From Otis tarda (Eukaryota; Chordata; Aves; Otidiformes; Otididae), in contig CM048552.1 in NCBI GenBank assembly GCA_026413225.1, forward strand, positions 45,585,001 through 45,649,000: a stretch of DNA of 64,000 bases. Reading direction: 5' to 3'. Below the pieces are notes generated by a model that saw nothing but the letters and a program-made list of their open reading frames with translations, was not told where the DNA came from and did no database searches. Positions 36,765 through 49,244 of this stretch are shown one piece after another. The first letter of the stretch is position 1. Each line of letters opens with the position of its first letter. The position numbers were made by a program, and so were the translations under genes.

Positions 36765-37999
36765 TGGAGAAATTTTGAGGGCTAGCTTTTCACAATAAAG
36801 ACTCTCTGGTTCCTAAATGAAATTACATTATTAAATTTTCTTTACACTTACATGGTAAAGCTTGTTCTGCTATGTTAGGTTGAGATTAGGGCTGATTGAT
36901 AGAAAGAAAGAAGAAAGCTAAGGATGCAGATAGCGTAGGACTGAAAAGAGGCTGCTAAAAGAAAACTTTGCTGTGAGGAGTTTTAAATTAATGAGGAGGC
37001 TAGGGGTCCTTGTTTAAGGCTCAGGCTTCATTTAAGGCTAGAGTTAGGTTGTGGGAAAAAGGAAGGCCAGAGGTGTGGATGCAGAGGGGCTGGAAAGGCG
37101 CTATCAAAGGAAATGATAGATGGAAAGAGAATTTTGCTTTCAGCAAAATTTTGTTTGGGCAATGGCTGCGAGGTCTTGCATAAGGCTTGACCTTCATTTA
37201 TGTTTTGAATTACATCCATGATTTCTCACATATATTCTATATTTTTTTTCTTAAAAAAGTAATTTAAATAGTCCTGCAAATGCCTAAAGTTGCCGTTGCT
37301 TTAAATAGGTCAGTGGCTAGCATTAACATGAAAATATGTCAGTCTTTCTTCTAATAAATAAACACTAAGATACATCCTAATTTCTCATGTCTCAAAATAC
37401 AAGTCCAAAGCATAATTCTTCAGCTAATATGGGGTTTGTTTGTTTGCTTGTTTGTTTGTTTGTTTGTTTTTATGGGGGCTTGTACTGTTTCCTAAAAGGT
37501 AGTATATCTTTTAGTGAAGTGAAAATCCTGTGACTTGCTTTCTTGGTAGAGAGGTCTGAAGTGCCAAATGGAGTATACTAGACTTGCAGTCAAATTTTCA
37601 TTAGGTATTTTTGTACTATTGTGTCATCTCAAGCATGCTGACTTGAGTGCTGTAAATACTAGTTTTGTAAAATAAATTAGGATTTTGTTATGTTATATGA
37701 ATAAAGGCTAAGCAAATTACACAAAGACTTGACACGGATCAGAGGGACACTGACAAACAGGAGATTACTATGGGATGTTTAGGAGACAGTTTGAAGGTGG
37801 AGAAAAGGAGGGATCAAGTAAGACTGCGGTGGGATAAGTGTGGGAAAATAGAAGGAAAGATATTAGAAGTGCATGGCCACAGGTAAGAAGGTGCCCGCTG
37901 TTAAGCACATGTGTTTGTCTGAGTCCTGGGCTTCATCACGACAATATGATCTCTGTTCCTATTAAGTCCAATTTTTAGCTGTCTGGTGTGTGTTTGTCT
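36765..37999. other. Unassigned DNA with a TTTG microsatellite
   Basis: No gene was seen. Between 36900 and 37150 there are two loosely similar purine-rich segments (GAAAGAGGCTGC and GAAAGGCGCTATC words with TAAGGCT words) that might be an internal duplication of about 180 bp, too diverged to be certain. Confidence 0.45.
37435..37470. repeat. TTTG tetranucleotide microsatellite
   Basis: About nine TTTG units with one TTTG-to-CTTG change near the middle, ending in a T-run. This is a typical short avian microsatellite. Confidence 0.9.
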
Positions 38000-38041
38000 C
38001 TGCGTCCAGTTCTGGAGTCCCTGCGTCCAGTTCTGGAGTCC
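38000..38041. repeat. Perfect 21-bp tandem duplication at the CR1 5' edge
   Basis: The unit CTGCGTCCAGTTCTGGAGTC plus one C occurs at 38000-38020 and 38021-38041. It is in frame, duplicating the CVQFWSP peptide of ORF2. It sits exactly at the truncation point of the CR1 copy. It may have formed during target-primed reverse transcription or by later slippage. Confidence 0.92.
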
Positions 38042-38444
38042 CCAACACAAGAAGGACATGGACCAGTTGGAGAGGGTCCAGAGGAGGGCCACAAAGATGA
38101 TCAGAGGGCTGGAGCACCTCTCCTATGAGGACAGGCTGAGAGAGTTGGGGCTGTTCAGCCTGGAGAAGAGGAGGCTCTGGGGAGACCTGATAGCGGTCTT
38201 CCAATACCTCAAGGAGGCCTACAGGAAAGATGGGGAGAGGCTGTTCAGTAGGGCCTGTTGTGATAGGACAAGGGGTAATGGGTTTAAATTAGAAGGAGGT
38301 AGGTTTAGATTAGATATTAGAAAAAAATTTTTTACAATGAGAGTTGTAGAGCACTGGAACAGGTTGCCCAGAGAGGTGGTGGATGCCCCATCCCTGGAAA
38401 TGTTCAAGGCCAGGCTGGATGAGGCTCTGAGCAACCTGATCTAG
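38001..38444 (+). pseudogene. CR1 ORF2 C-terminal fragment
   Basis: About 147 codons, including the duplicated heptapeptide, are open to the native ORF2 stop. Peptides [35 protein letters not shown] and [19 protein letters not shown] match the copy at 22.1 kb. This corresponds to the extreme C terminus of the CR1 polyprotein, after the reverse-transcriptase core. The ATG at 37986 lies in host DNA upstream of the insertion, so it is not the element's start. I infer no functional product. Confidence 0.93.
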
Positions 38445-38532
38445 TCAGGGATGTCCCTGCTTCTTGCAGGGGGGTTGGACTAGATGACCTTTGAAGGTCC
38501 CTTCCAACTCTAACCATTCTATGATTCTATGA

Positions 38533-41093
38533 ACTGTGCTCAGCCTCCCTACTGCCTGGCCCTGGGGACAAGGAACTGTTACAACCTCGCATCTACAGGA
38601 CTGGGAGAGAGAAAACCCCACAGGTCCTGTAGTCAACCAAATTCTCCTACCTTAGGTAAGTTAAATTATATTATGTTCTTCATATATCATTTGTTATAGG
38701 TAAATAATATAGTGTTCTCATAATTTTTTTCCAATCTTGATCATCATTCACTCAATGTTGCTAATTTCAATCTTAGCATTTTCACTTGAGTTTCTGAACT
38801 ACAAGGAAAAAACACTGAAGGCATGCATATCCATCTTAATGATGGTTCTCAAGTGACTCACAATTACTGTTAATTCCAGTATATATGTAGCAAATATTTA
38901 ATTCCATTGTGTTTTGATTTTTCTCTTTTAATGGATGTGCCATTCCGAGATATTCTGCTCTCTATGGTGACAATATGCAGATCTGGCTTTAAGGCAGATT
39001 TTGGAGTGTGACAGAGTCGAAACAGAAACACAGATCTGTGATACAGTTGCTGTTCTAGAAATTATAGTTAAATAAATGTTGAGATTAAAAAAATTAAAAT
39101 AAAATCCCAGACAGGAGTTACTTTATGCTTTAATGACATTTGAGATTGCTGCCTGCTTAAGTATTACGATGTAAAAGAAATAGTAATTAGGCTAGGATTA
39201 TTTGCAGACATATTTCTAAAGCTAAGAAAAATACACAAAAGAGACGAAGTTAACTTTATATTCTCTGAATTCTCTCTTTCATTATCATGCCTGACTTCTT
39301 CACCTACCCCCAGGTGGAATTCCATAAATGTCTTGCTTCATATGGGAGCACTGGGACCGTAGAACGATGTAAATCAATGGCTGATACTTGTGAGATTCAT
39401 CTGGATTTAGTTATGCAGACCTCTTCCCTTTCATAATACACAACTATTTGTAACAAAACCCACCTTCTTAAAATAAAAGTAACTGCTGTACAGCAGCAGG
39501 AACAATATTTTCAGAGGAAGAGTTTTTGGAGAAGTAGTTACGTGCACTGAGCATTGACCTAAAAATCTAGAATTTCACATCCACTGTCTTTGCTCACTTG
39601 AATCAGGTCATGCCTTGGCCATTTCATCCAAATAACTTTGGTATTGGTCTAGCAAAGTATTCAAATCCCGCCAAATGTTTTTTGCTTGTTTCTGTGCCTT
39701 AACTATTCCTCATTAGGGTAACATGAGCAACATTTGGCATGCATGATTTGTTAATGGCTCTTGTCAACAGATGGGTATTTACATTAAACTGTTTTTCCCC
39801 TGCTCCCTGATTTATTTCTTTCTTATCCATTACAGATTAATACCACTGCACTGTAATTATGCAAAATATGTCTCTGCAAATAAAGAGCAAGTTGTTATGA
39901 ATTAATCCTAAATATATCTCAAATATCTATGAGAACATAGAAGTTTGGCATCTTGACTTTGTGTAAACAGGGAAAATTCTCTTTAAATCCATGAAACTAT
40001 GCTTATTTATACCTGCTGCAGATCTGTTATAAATACTCAAACTGTAATCAAATTTATCCTTACATATATTACTTGCTAATTACATTAATTTTTTTCTTTG
40101 GATTTTCCTAAACATAATGGGAATAAGAATTAGAATTTGATGATATAAAAAAGCAAGACCAAGGTTCCTGTCCACAAACTCTTGCCAGTAATTAAATCAG
40201 CATAGATCTGCACTGAAGCAGTCAATCAGCATCCTTGCTGTGCTCTGTTGATACACTGTTTTCACTGGGCAGAACGTTTGCCAAAGTAGTCAAATGCTGA
40301 TCAGGAATACCTTTTTTAAATAGAGAGAAAGAATAAATTGGAATTCATTTCATGACACGGTGTGTGGGATGTGTGTGTGTATATATATATATAATGTTTT
40401 TTCCATATTTTAATATATTTTCCATTTCAAATGAAACCTCACAACAGAATCTTGTAAAGAATCTTCAAAGTATGAAGTGAAGCTCAGAATAAGTGAATCT
40501 TCCAAGAAGTGCCACTACAAAGACAAGTTACTTAGACTGGCAATATAAAAGAGGTGCCTATCTTAATATTGGTATATCAAGAAGGATGAGACACTTGATT
40601 AACCTGGACTTAAAGAGAAGAGGCAAAATGACATTTTAAAATTTACTTTCTCCAGAACTTAAGAATGTTGTTCCCACAGTGAACTGAAAGCCTTTTTCAT
40701 ATGTCCTTATGCAAAGCTGCAATAATTTTTAGCAGCATCTATAGGTGTATAAATGCCCATGGAGTAGAGGAGTCAGGGGAATTGTATTTTGGAGTAACGT
40801 TTTAAAAAACCTTGGTTGTCCTTCACAGGATAGGTATCTGCTGTCAATAGCTATGTGTAAATTCCACTTAGGCAATTCAGAATTTAAACTCTTTTTGAAA
40901 CTTTGTACTAAAGTAATATACAATCTCACAAATATCTACTAACTGCTGGCATTCTCAAAGCAAAGAAGCTTCCATTGAAGCTTTGGATAACACTTTGTAC
41001 AAAGGACAAGTTAAATAAAAATTAGAAAGTCTCTTTCAGAATGGTTAAAAGATGTGTTCTTACTTTCTTAGCTTTCAATTTTATTCCCACAGG
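38533..41093. other. Unassigned DNA
   Basis: Immediately after the CR1 tail, 38533-38640 is GC-richer (CCTGGCCCTGGGGACAAGG) and could be a host unique segment or another small repeat. Beyond that the DNA is AT-rich without recognisable genes. A pair of antiparallel frames at 40729-40942 (65-66 codons) has no domain. Confidence 0.5.
40361..40393. repeat. Compound TG/TA dinucleotide repeat
   Basis: A GTGTG stretch with a GGA interruption is followed by alternating GT and then AT dinucleotides. It is a short alternating purine-pyrimidine tract that could adopt non-B DNA. Confidence 0.88.
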
Positions 41094-41142
41094 AAATGTA
41101 TCTCCCAAATGTATCTCTTCAGCCCCATTCAGGGGCTGAAGA
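41094..41142. other. Direct repeat followed by a perfect 11-bp hairpin
   Basis: AAATGTATCTC occurs at 41094-41104 and 41107-41117. The second copy overlaps the start of a hairpin: TCTTCAGCCCC (41116-41126) pairs exactly with GGGGCTGAAGA (41132-41142) around the loop ATTCA. The stem is GC-rich in an AT-rich setting. It looks like a bacterial terminator only superficially; nothing supports that role in this genome. Confidence 0.7.
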
Positions 41143-41523
41143 AGCTTTACATAAAGAAAAGATATTTGATCTTTTTACTTAGCCGATATTCAGTTCAAAG
41201 AGAATACATTTAGCTGACTTGCCAGGACTGAATGGAGACTGGTGCCTTCAGTGCACACAGAGATCCACTGATTCAAACCGTCTATCCTAGATTCATGCTC
41301 AGTAGCTTCTTGTTCTCAGTAGGAGACCAAGTCATTTCTAAGAGACCATCTACCTTTACAATAATGTTACACAATGTCTAGTTTAGGCATCCACATTCAG
41401 TTTTCTTATCCTACTTTATTTCTACTTTTTTTTCAAGAGTCCAGAGGGCAAAATAAAGATGGCAGCAATATCAGGAGAAGTAGTACACACAATATTATGC
41501 TTGACATAGTCTGAGGATAATGT
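41143..41523. other. Unassigned DNA before a CR1 copy
   Basis: About 380 bp in which I see no feature. Confidence 0.5.
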
Positions 41524-42262
41524 AGAATCATAGAATCATTTAGGTTGGAAATGATCCTTAACATAATTGAGTCCAAGCATTAACATTGTCAAGTCTATCA
41601 CTAAACCATGTCCCTAGGTGCCACATCTACACATCTTTTAAACACCTGCAGGGCTGGTCACTCTACCACTTCCCCGGGTAGCCTGTTCCAATGCTTGAAA
41701 GCCTTTTCAGTGAAGAAACTTTTCCTAATATCCAATCTAAACCATCCCTGGTGCAACCTGAGGTCATTTCCTCTCATCCTATCACTTGTTACTTGGGAGA
41801 AGAGACCAACACCCTTTCAGGTAGTTGTAGAGAGCAATAAGGTCTCCCTTCAGCCTCCTTTTCTGCAGAGTAAAAAACCTCAGTTCGCTCAGTGGCTCCT
41901 CAGAAGACTTGTTCTCTAGACTCCTCACCAGCTTTGTTACTCTTCTTTGGACATGCTCTAGCACCTCAGTCTCTCTTGAGGGGCCCAAAACTAAACACAG
42001 TATTCAAGGTGCAGCCTCACGAGTGCCAAGTACAGGGGGATAATCATTTCCCTGCTGCTGCTGGCCAGACTGTTTCTGACACAAGCCAGGATGCTATTTG
42101 CCTTCTTGGACACCTGGGCACTTGCCAGCTCATATTCAACCAGCTGTTGACCAACAACCCCAAGGTCCTTTTCCGCTGAGTGGCTTTCCAGCCTCTCTTC
42201 CCCAAGCTTATAGCATTACATGGGGTTGTTGTGACCCAAGTTCAGGACCTGAAACTTATATG
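41524..42262 (-). mobile_element. CR1 LINE, longest copy in the window
   Basis: The copy begins with TAGAATCATAGAATCAT (the reversed 3' tail) and continues through CGGGTAGCCTGTTCCAATGC, CCTTCAGCCTCCTTTTCTGC, CAGCTTTGTTACTCTTCTTT and TTGCCTTCTTGGACACCTGG up to a GGACCTGAAACTTATATGTA region near 42262, deeper into ORF2 than the other copies. It belongs to an older subfamily with a GATCC(T)TAA-type 3' UTR. Stops and frameshifts break the coding remnant. Confidence 0.93.
41782..41988 (-). pseudogene. Broken CR1 ORF2 remnant
   Basis: A 68-codon open stretch with [16 protein letters not shown] and [18 protein letters not shown] corresponds to VQRRATKMI and [15 protein letters not shown] in the better-preserved copies. 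It ends early at a premature stop after PSNK. Other parts of the same remnant lie in different frames, so this is decayed. Confidence 0.85.
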
Positions 42263-45200
42263 TAGCTACAGTCTCTTTCCAAATGCTTCCTAAGGAAGAT
42301 TTCCAGAGAATCTCTTCTTCAGCACAGTGTTTATGTAGTAGCATAAATTTTTCCATAACTCCACTTCCCTCTGATCTATGCAAATGCTGGACTGGATCAC
42401 GGGGTCTGAAAGAAGTCTGTATTATCTGCTACATATTACATGTGTTTTAGTGCCATGCCACTTTATCTCAGCTGAGACTCTGGTTAACATAGGAGCAACA
42501 TTTACTGAAACAACATAAATCTGTAGTAATTTTCTGTTTTATCTCACTTCCCCTAGACTTATAAGTTAAAACCAGCTAATAGCTTTCTTTTTAATGAGAG
42601 TTTGATGGAGAAAAAGTAATTTTCCATCTGGATCTAGAGTTTTCATGGCTACACAGTTGGCAGATTTTATTTGTTTTTTATCTATTTAGGGTTTTTTTAC
42701 TCGAATACATTTCCAAAATTCGGAAAAGAAATAATTAATTTACATTATTTGCTGAAGAGGGTTTAGGGAAAAAGGAAGGACTTTTTCAAATTATAAATAT
42801 CATTTTAGGCTTGTTTTACATCTTCTATAATTGCCATTTAACATTATGTGTAATTAAGCCACATTTTTAGCAAAATTACATTATTTAAATTTATTTTCTC
42901 CGGAGCTGAAGGATTTTATTCTCACAGGGTTTAGTTGGGAACACTCAGTAGCTACTGCTCCTATTAATACTTGCAGGGAGAAGTATAGTGAATGCAGATA
43001 CTGTGTTATTCAAGAGGCAAAAATCATATTTGCTTTTCAGAGCATTTTAATCTTGTAGAAGCACAACAGTTGCTATAAACTGATGTAAGAAATATTTACA
43101 GTGGTGGTATTTCTGGAACTACTTAACAACTGCACAAGTTTAAACTAGTATTTTTTACAGATGTGAAACTGATATGGAATACTGATCATGGTAGCAACCT
43201 AATTTATTACATTGCTCAGAGAAAACACTGTTTATAGCTATATTTCATATTTATTTGTTTTCTAGACTACACAGTTATGCACTTGCACATGAACATCAGT
43301 ACAAACCTCCTTTGAAAAGTGAAAAGCCTGGTCATTCTGTGTGTATTATGAAACTTGGATGAGTTAGTGATCCTTATGGATCCTGGACCGGACTTCCTGG
43401 TTCAGATTACCTGATTGACAAGTATTCTTGCTATTACCTAGGAAAAAAGTAGAGTGTTAAAAAATTGGACCACCATTAATGACCACTGTTACGTTTGAGA
43501 TACATATCTTAATGTGAAAAAAAAGGCAAGACAGCTTTTTTTTTCTCTTTTTTTGAATCTTCATGGTCATTGTTTGCAAATGGGTTTCGACAACAAGCTG
43601 AGGGCATAGTTTCTCTTTCTTCTTGCTGTTCGTGTTTTTATTTTCATATCTTTTAATTTGGGGAGCTGAGATTTGATGCAAAATTATGAACCTTAATGAA
43701 CTTGGACTACAAGATGGTGCAGGACCACACTGACATGTCCAGAGTAAAAAAATGTCTCTATGTTTTGTATGTTCTAATGTGAATAATGTAGACTTAAAGG
43801 TCAAATCTAGTTATTGGTCTTCTCCAGATTTTTTTTATAAGCAAGCATTTGCTCCTACTAACTGCTTATAGAAAAAGCACGGTCTTAATCAATAGTCTAC
43901 ATGTGTAAATAGATTTAGTTGAGGGACAGTGCTGATCTTAATTTTATAGGGAGAATTCTCAATTTGGTTCTATGACAAAGTAGTACATACTGGCCTAGTA
44001 TGTTTTCACAGGGGTGGTGAAAACCTTGTTAGCTTTCTTTAAAATCCTATGCTTAGTTGGCACTATAATTTTAAGATTGGATTTCTTGAACTTGGTTTAG
44101 CAGAAGAACGTACTTCTGAGAGCTCTCACAACTAAGTGGTATGCACTTCCAATCCTTTTGTTGTACATGGTCACTAAACTTTCTGTATATTTTTGCATAC
44201 ATTTGCTGTTCTGTGCTGTGTATTTCTACCCAGAAACTTTGGAAACTTTTGACCTCAGAATCTGTGGCATAATTGTAAAAAGAAATGTTCAGATCCCTCA
44301 TCTAACAAAGGCAGAACTTCTAAAGAGAAAGAAAACATACACAAATTATAAGAAAAATAAATTCACAATCAATGTTTTTGCCACATTTACTTACAAAATT
44401 CCTTAAGGGTTCATTGCCATGGTACAATGTAGAAAAAATATTCAACAGAGAAATGTGAGTGCCTTGACATGAGGTTTTGTACTGTAATTAGCCTAAGAAT
44501 ATTTTAATTGTTAAATAATTTTAAAAGTTGTATATAATTTATATTTAATATATACATCAACATTTTGTACATGTATGTATTTATCAATCAAAGCCAAATG
44601 CTTGCAAAATTAGACATATGCATACATTTTGAACATATTTATATTAGTTATAAGTCAAGACTGAAGTAACTTCTTTTCCTTGAATTGTCATGTGGCATGT
44701 TTAGAATGTAAATTAAAACCAGCCAATTGTGTCTTTTCCTTAGGTTCACAAGAAGGTTAGAAAAGAAACTGTGTCTAAACAGACACGGAGTAAGACTGTT
44801 AAATGAGATGGGTCTGTTAGTGACCGTGGAGAAAAATCTGTTACTGGCAAGACACTAATGTGCAGATATTTGCAATGCTTGAACAAAATTGTCCGTTACA
44901 TAATTCCAAAGCAGGTCTTTTCTGAGTTACGTTTTACATGTATTTTTAGTTGGAAATGACAAAAGGTTGCCTAGTTTATTTGGAGGTAGAAACCTCCAAC
45001 TACTCTCTCCATGTACTTGTAGGAAGAAAATCACTCTTCTTCCATTTGCATCATCTGGTAGAGAGCATGGTCTACCTCCTCCAGCAGTGGAGAGCCTGCA
45101 TCCCTCCATGCTTGTCTCTGACACTGCATCTGTGACTGCGTCTAGGCCTACCTCGGTTTTTCCTTCTTAGGTTCAGGCAGATACTTGTCACTTCTTGTTT

Positions 45201-46019
45201 GTTGGCTAGTGCTTGGATTATTAGGGGTTTGATATGACAAAGATCGATGTTGGTCTTGGTAGAAGAGAGCAAGGAGTCACAGAGAGAGCCTCATATTGCC
45301 GCAAGGGGTCTATGAGGAAGGGGAAAGAGTGAAAATATCAAAAATATCCGTCTCTTTAAAGCGCCTGTTTTATTCTTCTGTTATAAGGCATTCTTTATTC
45401 TGTTCTTTTCCTTTAATTTCATTTTGCCTGTTTACAAACATTATCAGAAAATGCTTTGGAAAAGGACCCAAAGTCCTGAAGAAGAGAATCAGTTTATATC
45501 CTGGGGTCCTGGAGTAAGTCAGAAGCTGGGGTTCGGAAGAAGTTCCTTGTCATGTTAGAGGGTCGGCAAACTTTCTGAAAACCCTAGGGAGAATGAAAGA
45601 AATAAAATAATTGGAATACCATTGAGAATAACAGAGCAGCAGGAGAAAAACCAACCAAATCCCAAACCAAAACAAAAAAGAGGAAATGCTTTCCAGGGCC
45701 TTTGACAGGCATGAAATTGGTAAGTGGAAACTACTTCCTTCTCTGAAAGCCTGTAGTGAGAGTAAGGTACTTCAGAGGGACTTTTTCTTTGCTTAGTAAC
45801 TGTAACACAATGTTTCCTTGCAAATATGGTAAGCAAAATTAAGATTAATGGAGTCTTGTAAAGATTGTTTTCAACGTGGATAGAACTCAGGTCCTCAGGA
45901 ACTACTTCTCCCTGCGGCGATGGTAGACACTCTTAAATTACTCTCTCTGAAAGAAATGCTTTACCTTCTCCCACTCCACATACATGATGGAAGAAAATAC
46001 TAGGGAAGAATTTCATTAA
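42263..46019. other. Unassigned AT-rich DNA
   Basis: No recognised gene or repeat. The longest frame is 115 codons on the minus strand (43457-43804), lysine- and serine-rich, with no domain signature. The segment 44960-45300 is somewhat GC-richer and has overlapping frames on both strands (44927-45272); I could not assign it to a known repeat or exon. Confidence 0.5.
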
Positions 46020-46195
46020 TTGATCCATCCATTTATCCATGTGTCTGTTTCTCTAGTCTGCCTGTCTGTACATATCATGCATATACCAAGTGTATACAGA
46101 CTTACTTACCTATCAATCCATCTATAGTCGGCCTGCACACATAGGGTGTATATATACGTGTATACACATACACACACATATACATGCACAAGTAA
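46020..46195. repeat. Degenerate microsatellite field
   Basis: Loose CCAT, CTGT, TTAC and TACA tetramers are followed by an alternating purine-pyrimidine run (GTATATATACGTGTATAC and CACATACACACACATATAC). It looks like an old simple repeat that has decayed into several related motifs. Confidence 0.75.
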
Positions 46196-46987
46196 TGATA
46201 TAGTCCATTTGCTGTATCCAGTGCCCAGAATTTGAAAACACTTTTAATAATTTTATTTAAATTTTATTTAAAATGCCTTAAAAATATACATAGATGATGG
46301 AGGATCAACTTCAGCAACTGAAATTTAACTGAGTGAAATATCATGTAATAGTTTCAGAGAAATGAAATAAAAAACTCTTTACTGCAGAGATTTATACATA
46401 ATTTCAGATATGTATTTTACAAGAGTATTAAGCCTAGATTGTCAAGTTGTTTAAGTAACTATTTCTTACTTGTGACAGCATGGGACCTATGCTAATTTCC
46501 TTGTACAGAGACTGAGATAAAAGTTCTAAACTATATGTGCGTGTGTTAGGACAGAGTATATACTGTAGGTGGCGACAATTAAAGCTGGCTTAGAAATATT
46601 ACCTCGTTATAATGCAGTTTAGCATTCAAACTAAGAGGTAGTCTGGGAATCTTTGTGAAAGTTTTCATTTAAGTCATCAGCTGTCATACTGAAAAAATAA
46701 ATTCTGCAGGTTGGTTTTTTTTTTTTTCTCTTTCCATGCATTCTTCTTTACACGTCCAAGATCTAAATATCTTGAGTCTCTTACTGCATCTATGACAACT
46801 TCCTACGCAACTATGGAGACAGAGAAAACTCCCAGAAACGGCCATGTAGGTATATAGGCAGATAAAAAGGAGATGAAGGCAAAGAGCTGGTAAAGGATAT
46901 GGACTCTTTAATGTTACATTTTAAGCTTATTGTATCTCCATTAAGAAATTACCTTGCAAAATTCAAAGGAAAAAATAAGTTTCTCAT
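46196..46987. other. Unassigned AT-rich DNA
   Basis: Nothing recognised apart from a T-run near 46713-46726. Confidence 0.5.
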
Positions 46988-47066
46988 GTCCCTGCTCCTT
47001 GCAGGGGTGTTGGACTAGATGACCTTCAAAGGTCCCTTCCAACCCTAACTATTCTGTGATTCTATT
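46988..47066 (+). mobile_element. CR1 LINE 3' UTR fragment
   Basis: TCCCTGCTCCTTGCAGGGGT, then TTGGACTAGATGACCTTCAA, GGTCCCTTCCAACCCTAAC and ATTCTGTGATTCTATTCT match the final 80 bp of the young CR1 subfamily at 22 and 38 kb. The copy is truncated within the 3' UTR and carries no coding sequence. Confidence 0.93.
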
Positions 47067-49244
47067 CTAGAATCTCAACTTATCTTAATTTTCTGGTTTC
47101 TGGGCTATCAGTGAAGCTTGGACAATGAATCTTACATGTCCATAAGAACGAACTCCTGCACTTATACTTTAACATTGATAGTACATTGCATGGGTAAAGA
47201 TTGTTGCAGGATCAGGTTCCAGTCATCAATATATGAGACTTCCTTTATTAATATTTTTTTCATGTTTGATATGTGAGCATATTTTAGACAGTAGAATGTG
47301 TTTAGAGTACTTAAACCTCTGTCCTTCAGCTGAAATTGACAGGAACACTAACAAAACTGAATCTCAAACATAACACTATCCTTTTTTCTTTCACAAAACC
47401 AGTGCTTAATTAGGAATTCAATTTGGGACAAAATTTTTCCATGACACATGCTGTGTGGATCTAAAGTGCTAAGGAAAAAGACCTTGAAAAAGGTATCTGA
47501 AAAAGTGTTTGTATTTGCATAAAAACTACTGCACTTAAAGCTCAGAATATACAGTAGTTGGTGAAACCACACATCATATTTTAAAACTCACCTGTACAAA
47601 TCCTTCTCAGGCAACCACTTTCTCAGATGCCAGAGCATTTTTTTTTAATTATATTTTTCCAATTTATGAAAAATATCTCCTATAATCCAAAAATGCTGTT
47701 TAGCAGTTATCTGAAAAAAAAACATGATCCAAAATGAGAAGAAAGAACAGCTGTTGGCCTGAAATAATGTTAAACAACTTGATCATATAAATCACATAAT
47801 AAATAAAATACATGCTTTACTGTCCTTGGAGAATCCAGCCATCACCAAAAGCATCATATCAAGTCTGAGCTTTTCAGCTCTTTATTGGTCTTACATCACA
47901 GAATCAAACTGAGCAAATCGATCTCCAGAGTTCAGAGAACTCTTTATTACCAGGTGCTTTTTCTTCTAAAATTAAATTATTTCAGCTTGATTGCTTTTGA
48001 TCAGTGCAACTGAGTGATATTACACAGAAGGCAGATGTTGCAAAACCAAGGCAAGTTCTAGGGTATCAAATTCTGCTTTCTCTCCCTCTGCTCTTTTAAG
48101 GATTTACACATTTAGAAATAGGAGATATGTATAAGCAACTCTAGCAACCCAAGTTATGGAGAGTTTCGTTTCTCACTAAAAAAATACTCTCAAGAATGCA
48201 TAAGAAATTAATTAAGTGAAAATTACCTGTTCTTTACATTTAACTGTAAACTTCATAGATGTCCTTATGTCAGGGATTTAATCTGCCTTTCTTATCAATG
48301 GGAAATACAGAGTTCTTCAAGAAGGTAATTCTTGGCTTCAAAGTGACAGAGAATTTTGAAGAAATTTTTTTTTAAAGTAAAATATATTAGTAAGATTCTA
48401 ATATTTTCATCTTAAAGAATTCCTTTTTCCTGGTTTCCTTATCAGTGTAGGGTGTCCCTCTTATGTCTAAATTAAACCATATCAAACTTCACGTATTTGC
48501 TCAATTTTGGCCTGGATATGATTGCGTGATTAGGTCTGTAGCACCCACAGAAAGAAAGAATGATCTTAATGTTCTTCAGGGTGCTGTTGTACCAAGTTCT
48601 ACTGTGGATTGTGACCCATTCAGTACATGATGCCAGTACTATGAGTTGATGAAGTTGCATTAACCAATATGTGTGGACTGGGGAGTGCTGTGTCCTTCTA
48701 CATCTGGTGCATATTAGATTAGATACTGTATGTTTGGGGAATTTTATCTGAACCAGGTTTAAGAATGGGTCAACATGCTGTTAACATATACATCTCTCTG
48801 ACATTTAAACAATTCCTTAATCTTTTAGGATTTTTTTCCTTGATCTTTTAGGTTTTTTTTTCTCCCCTATCTGTGATTGTTTCATCCATGTGACTAAATG
48901 GTATTTGTTATCAAATGCAGATGATGCATGAGCTGATGAAGTCAGACACTACATAGGGCAAACAGTTTTGTGGTAAGGTAGGAAAAATTATTCCCTGATA
49001 GTGACATAGCTGGCTGGACGAGTTAGTAACAGAATTATTATTTTGAATCACTCTTTACCTTTTTTGCCCCTATAATGCAAATGTGGTTTTCAGTTTTGCA
49101 ATTATATCAGTCACTGACAACTTTAATAAACTGAGATAATCTTAGCAAGTTGAAAGACATCCTAAGCCCAGGGGAAATATGTATTTTGTGGAACTGCAGA
49201 GAACTCTTATAATGTTCTTAGTTTCTGTGCTTGGAGAGAGAATA
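47067..49244. other. Unassigned AT-rich DNA
   Basis: No gene or repeat family recognised. Frames are 62-74 codons with no domain. Confidence 0.55.

Larger units (their letters stand above)
38000..38532 (+). mobile_element. CR1 LINE, 5'-truncated, well preserved
   Basis: This is the same subfamily as the minus-strand copy at 22.07 kb: ORF2 C-terminal coding region, stop at 38442-38444, 3' UTR with GGGGGGTTGGACTAGATGAC, and the tail ATTCTATGATTCTATGA ending near 38532. It is truncated at nearly the same ORF2 position as the 22 kb copy. Its 5' boundary carries a perfect 21-bp tandem duplication. It is non-autonomous and inactive because the catalytic domains are missing. Confidence 0.95.

Noticed and set aside
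41116-41142. Rho-independent transcription terminator
   Set aside because: The hairpin is GC-rich, but no T-run follows and the genome is a vertebrate's, where this signal is not used.
43457-43804. 115-codon minus-strand frame as a small gene
   Set aside because: The lysine-rich part comes from translating A/T-rich simple sequence; nothing resembles a protein family.
37435-46195. Simple repeats as a CRISPR array or replication origin
   Set aside because: Units are 2-5 bp microsatellites or decayed tetramers with no spacers, so none has array structure.
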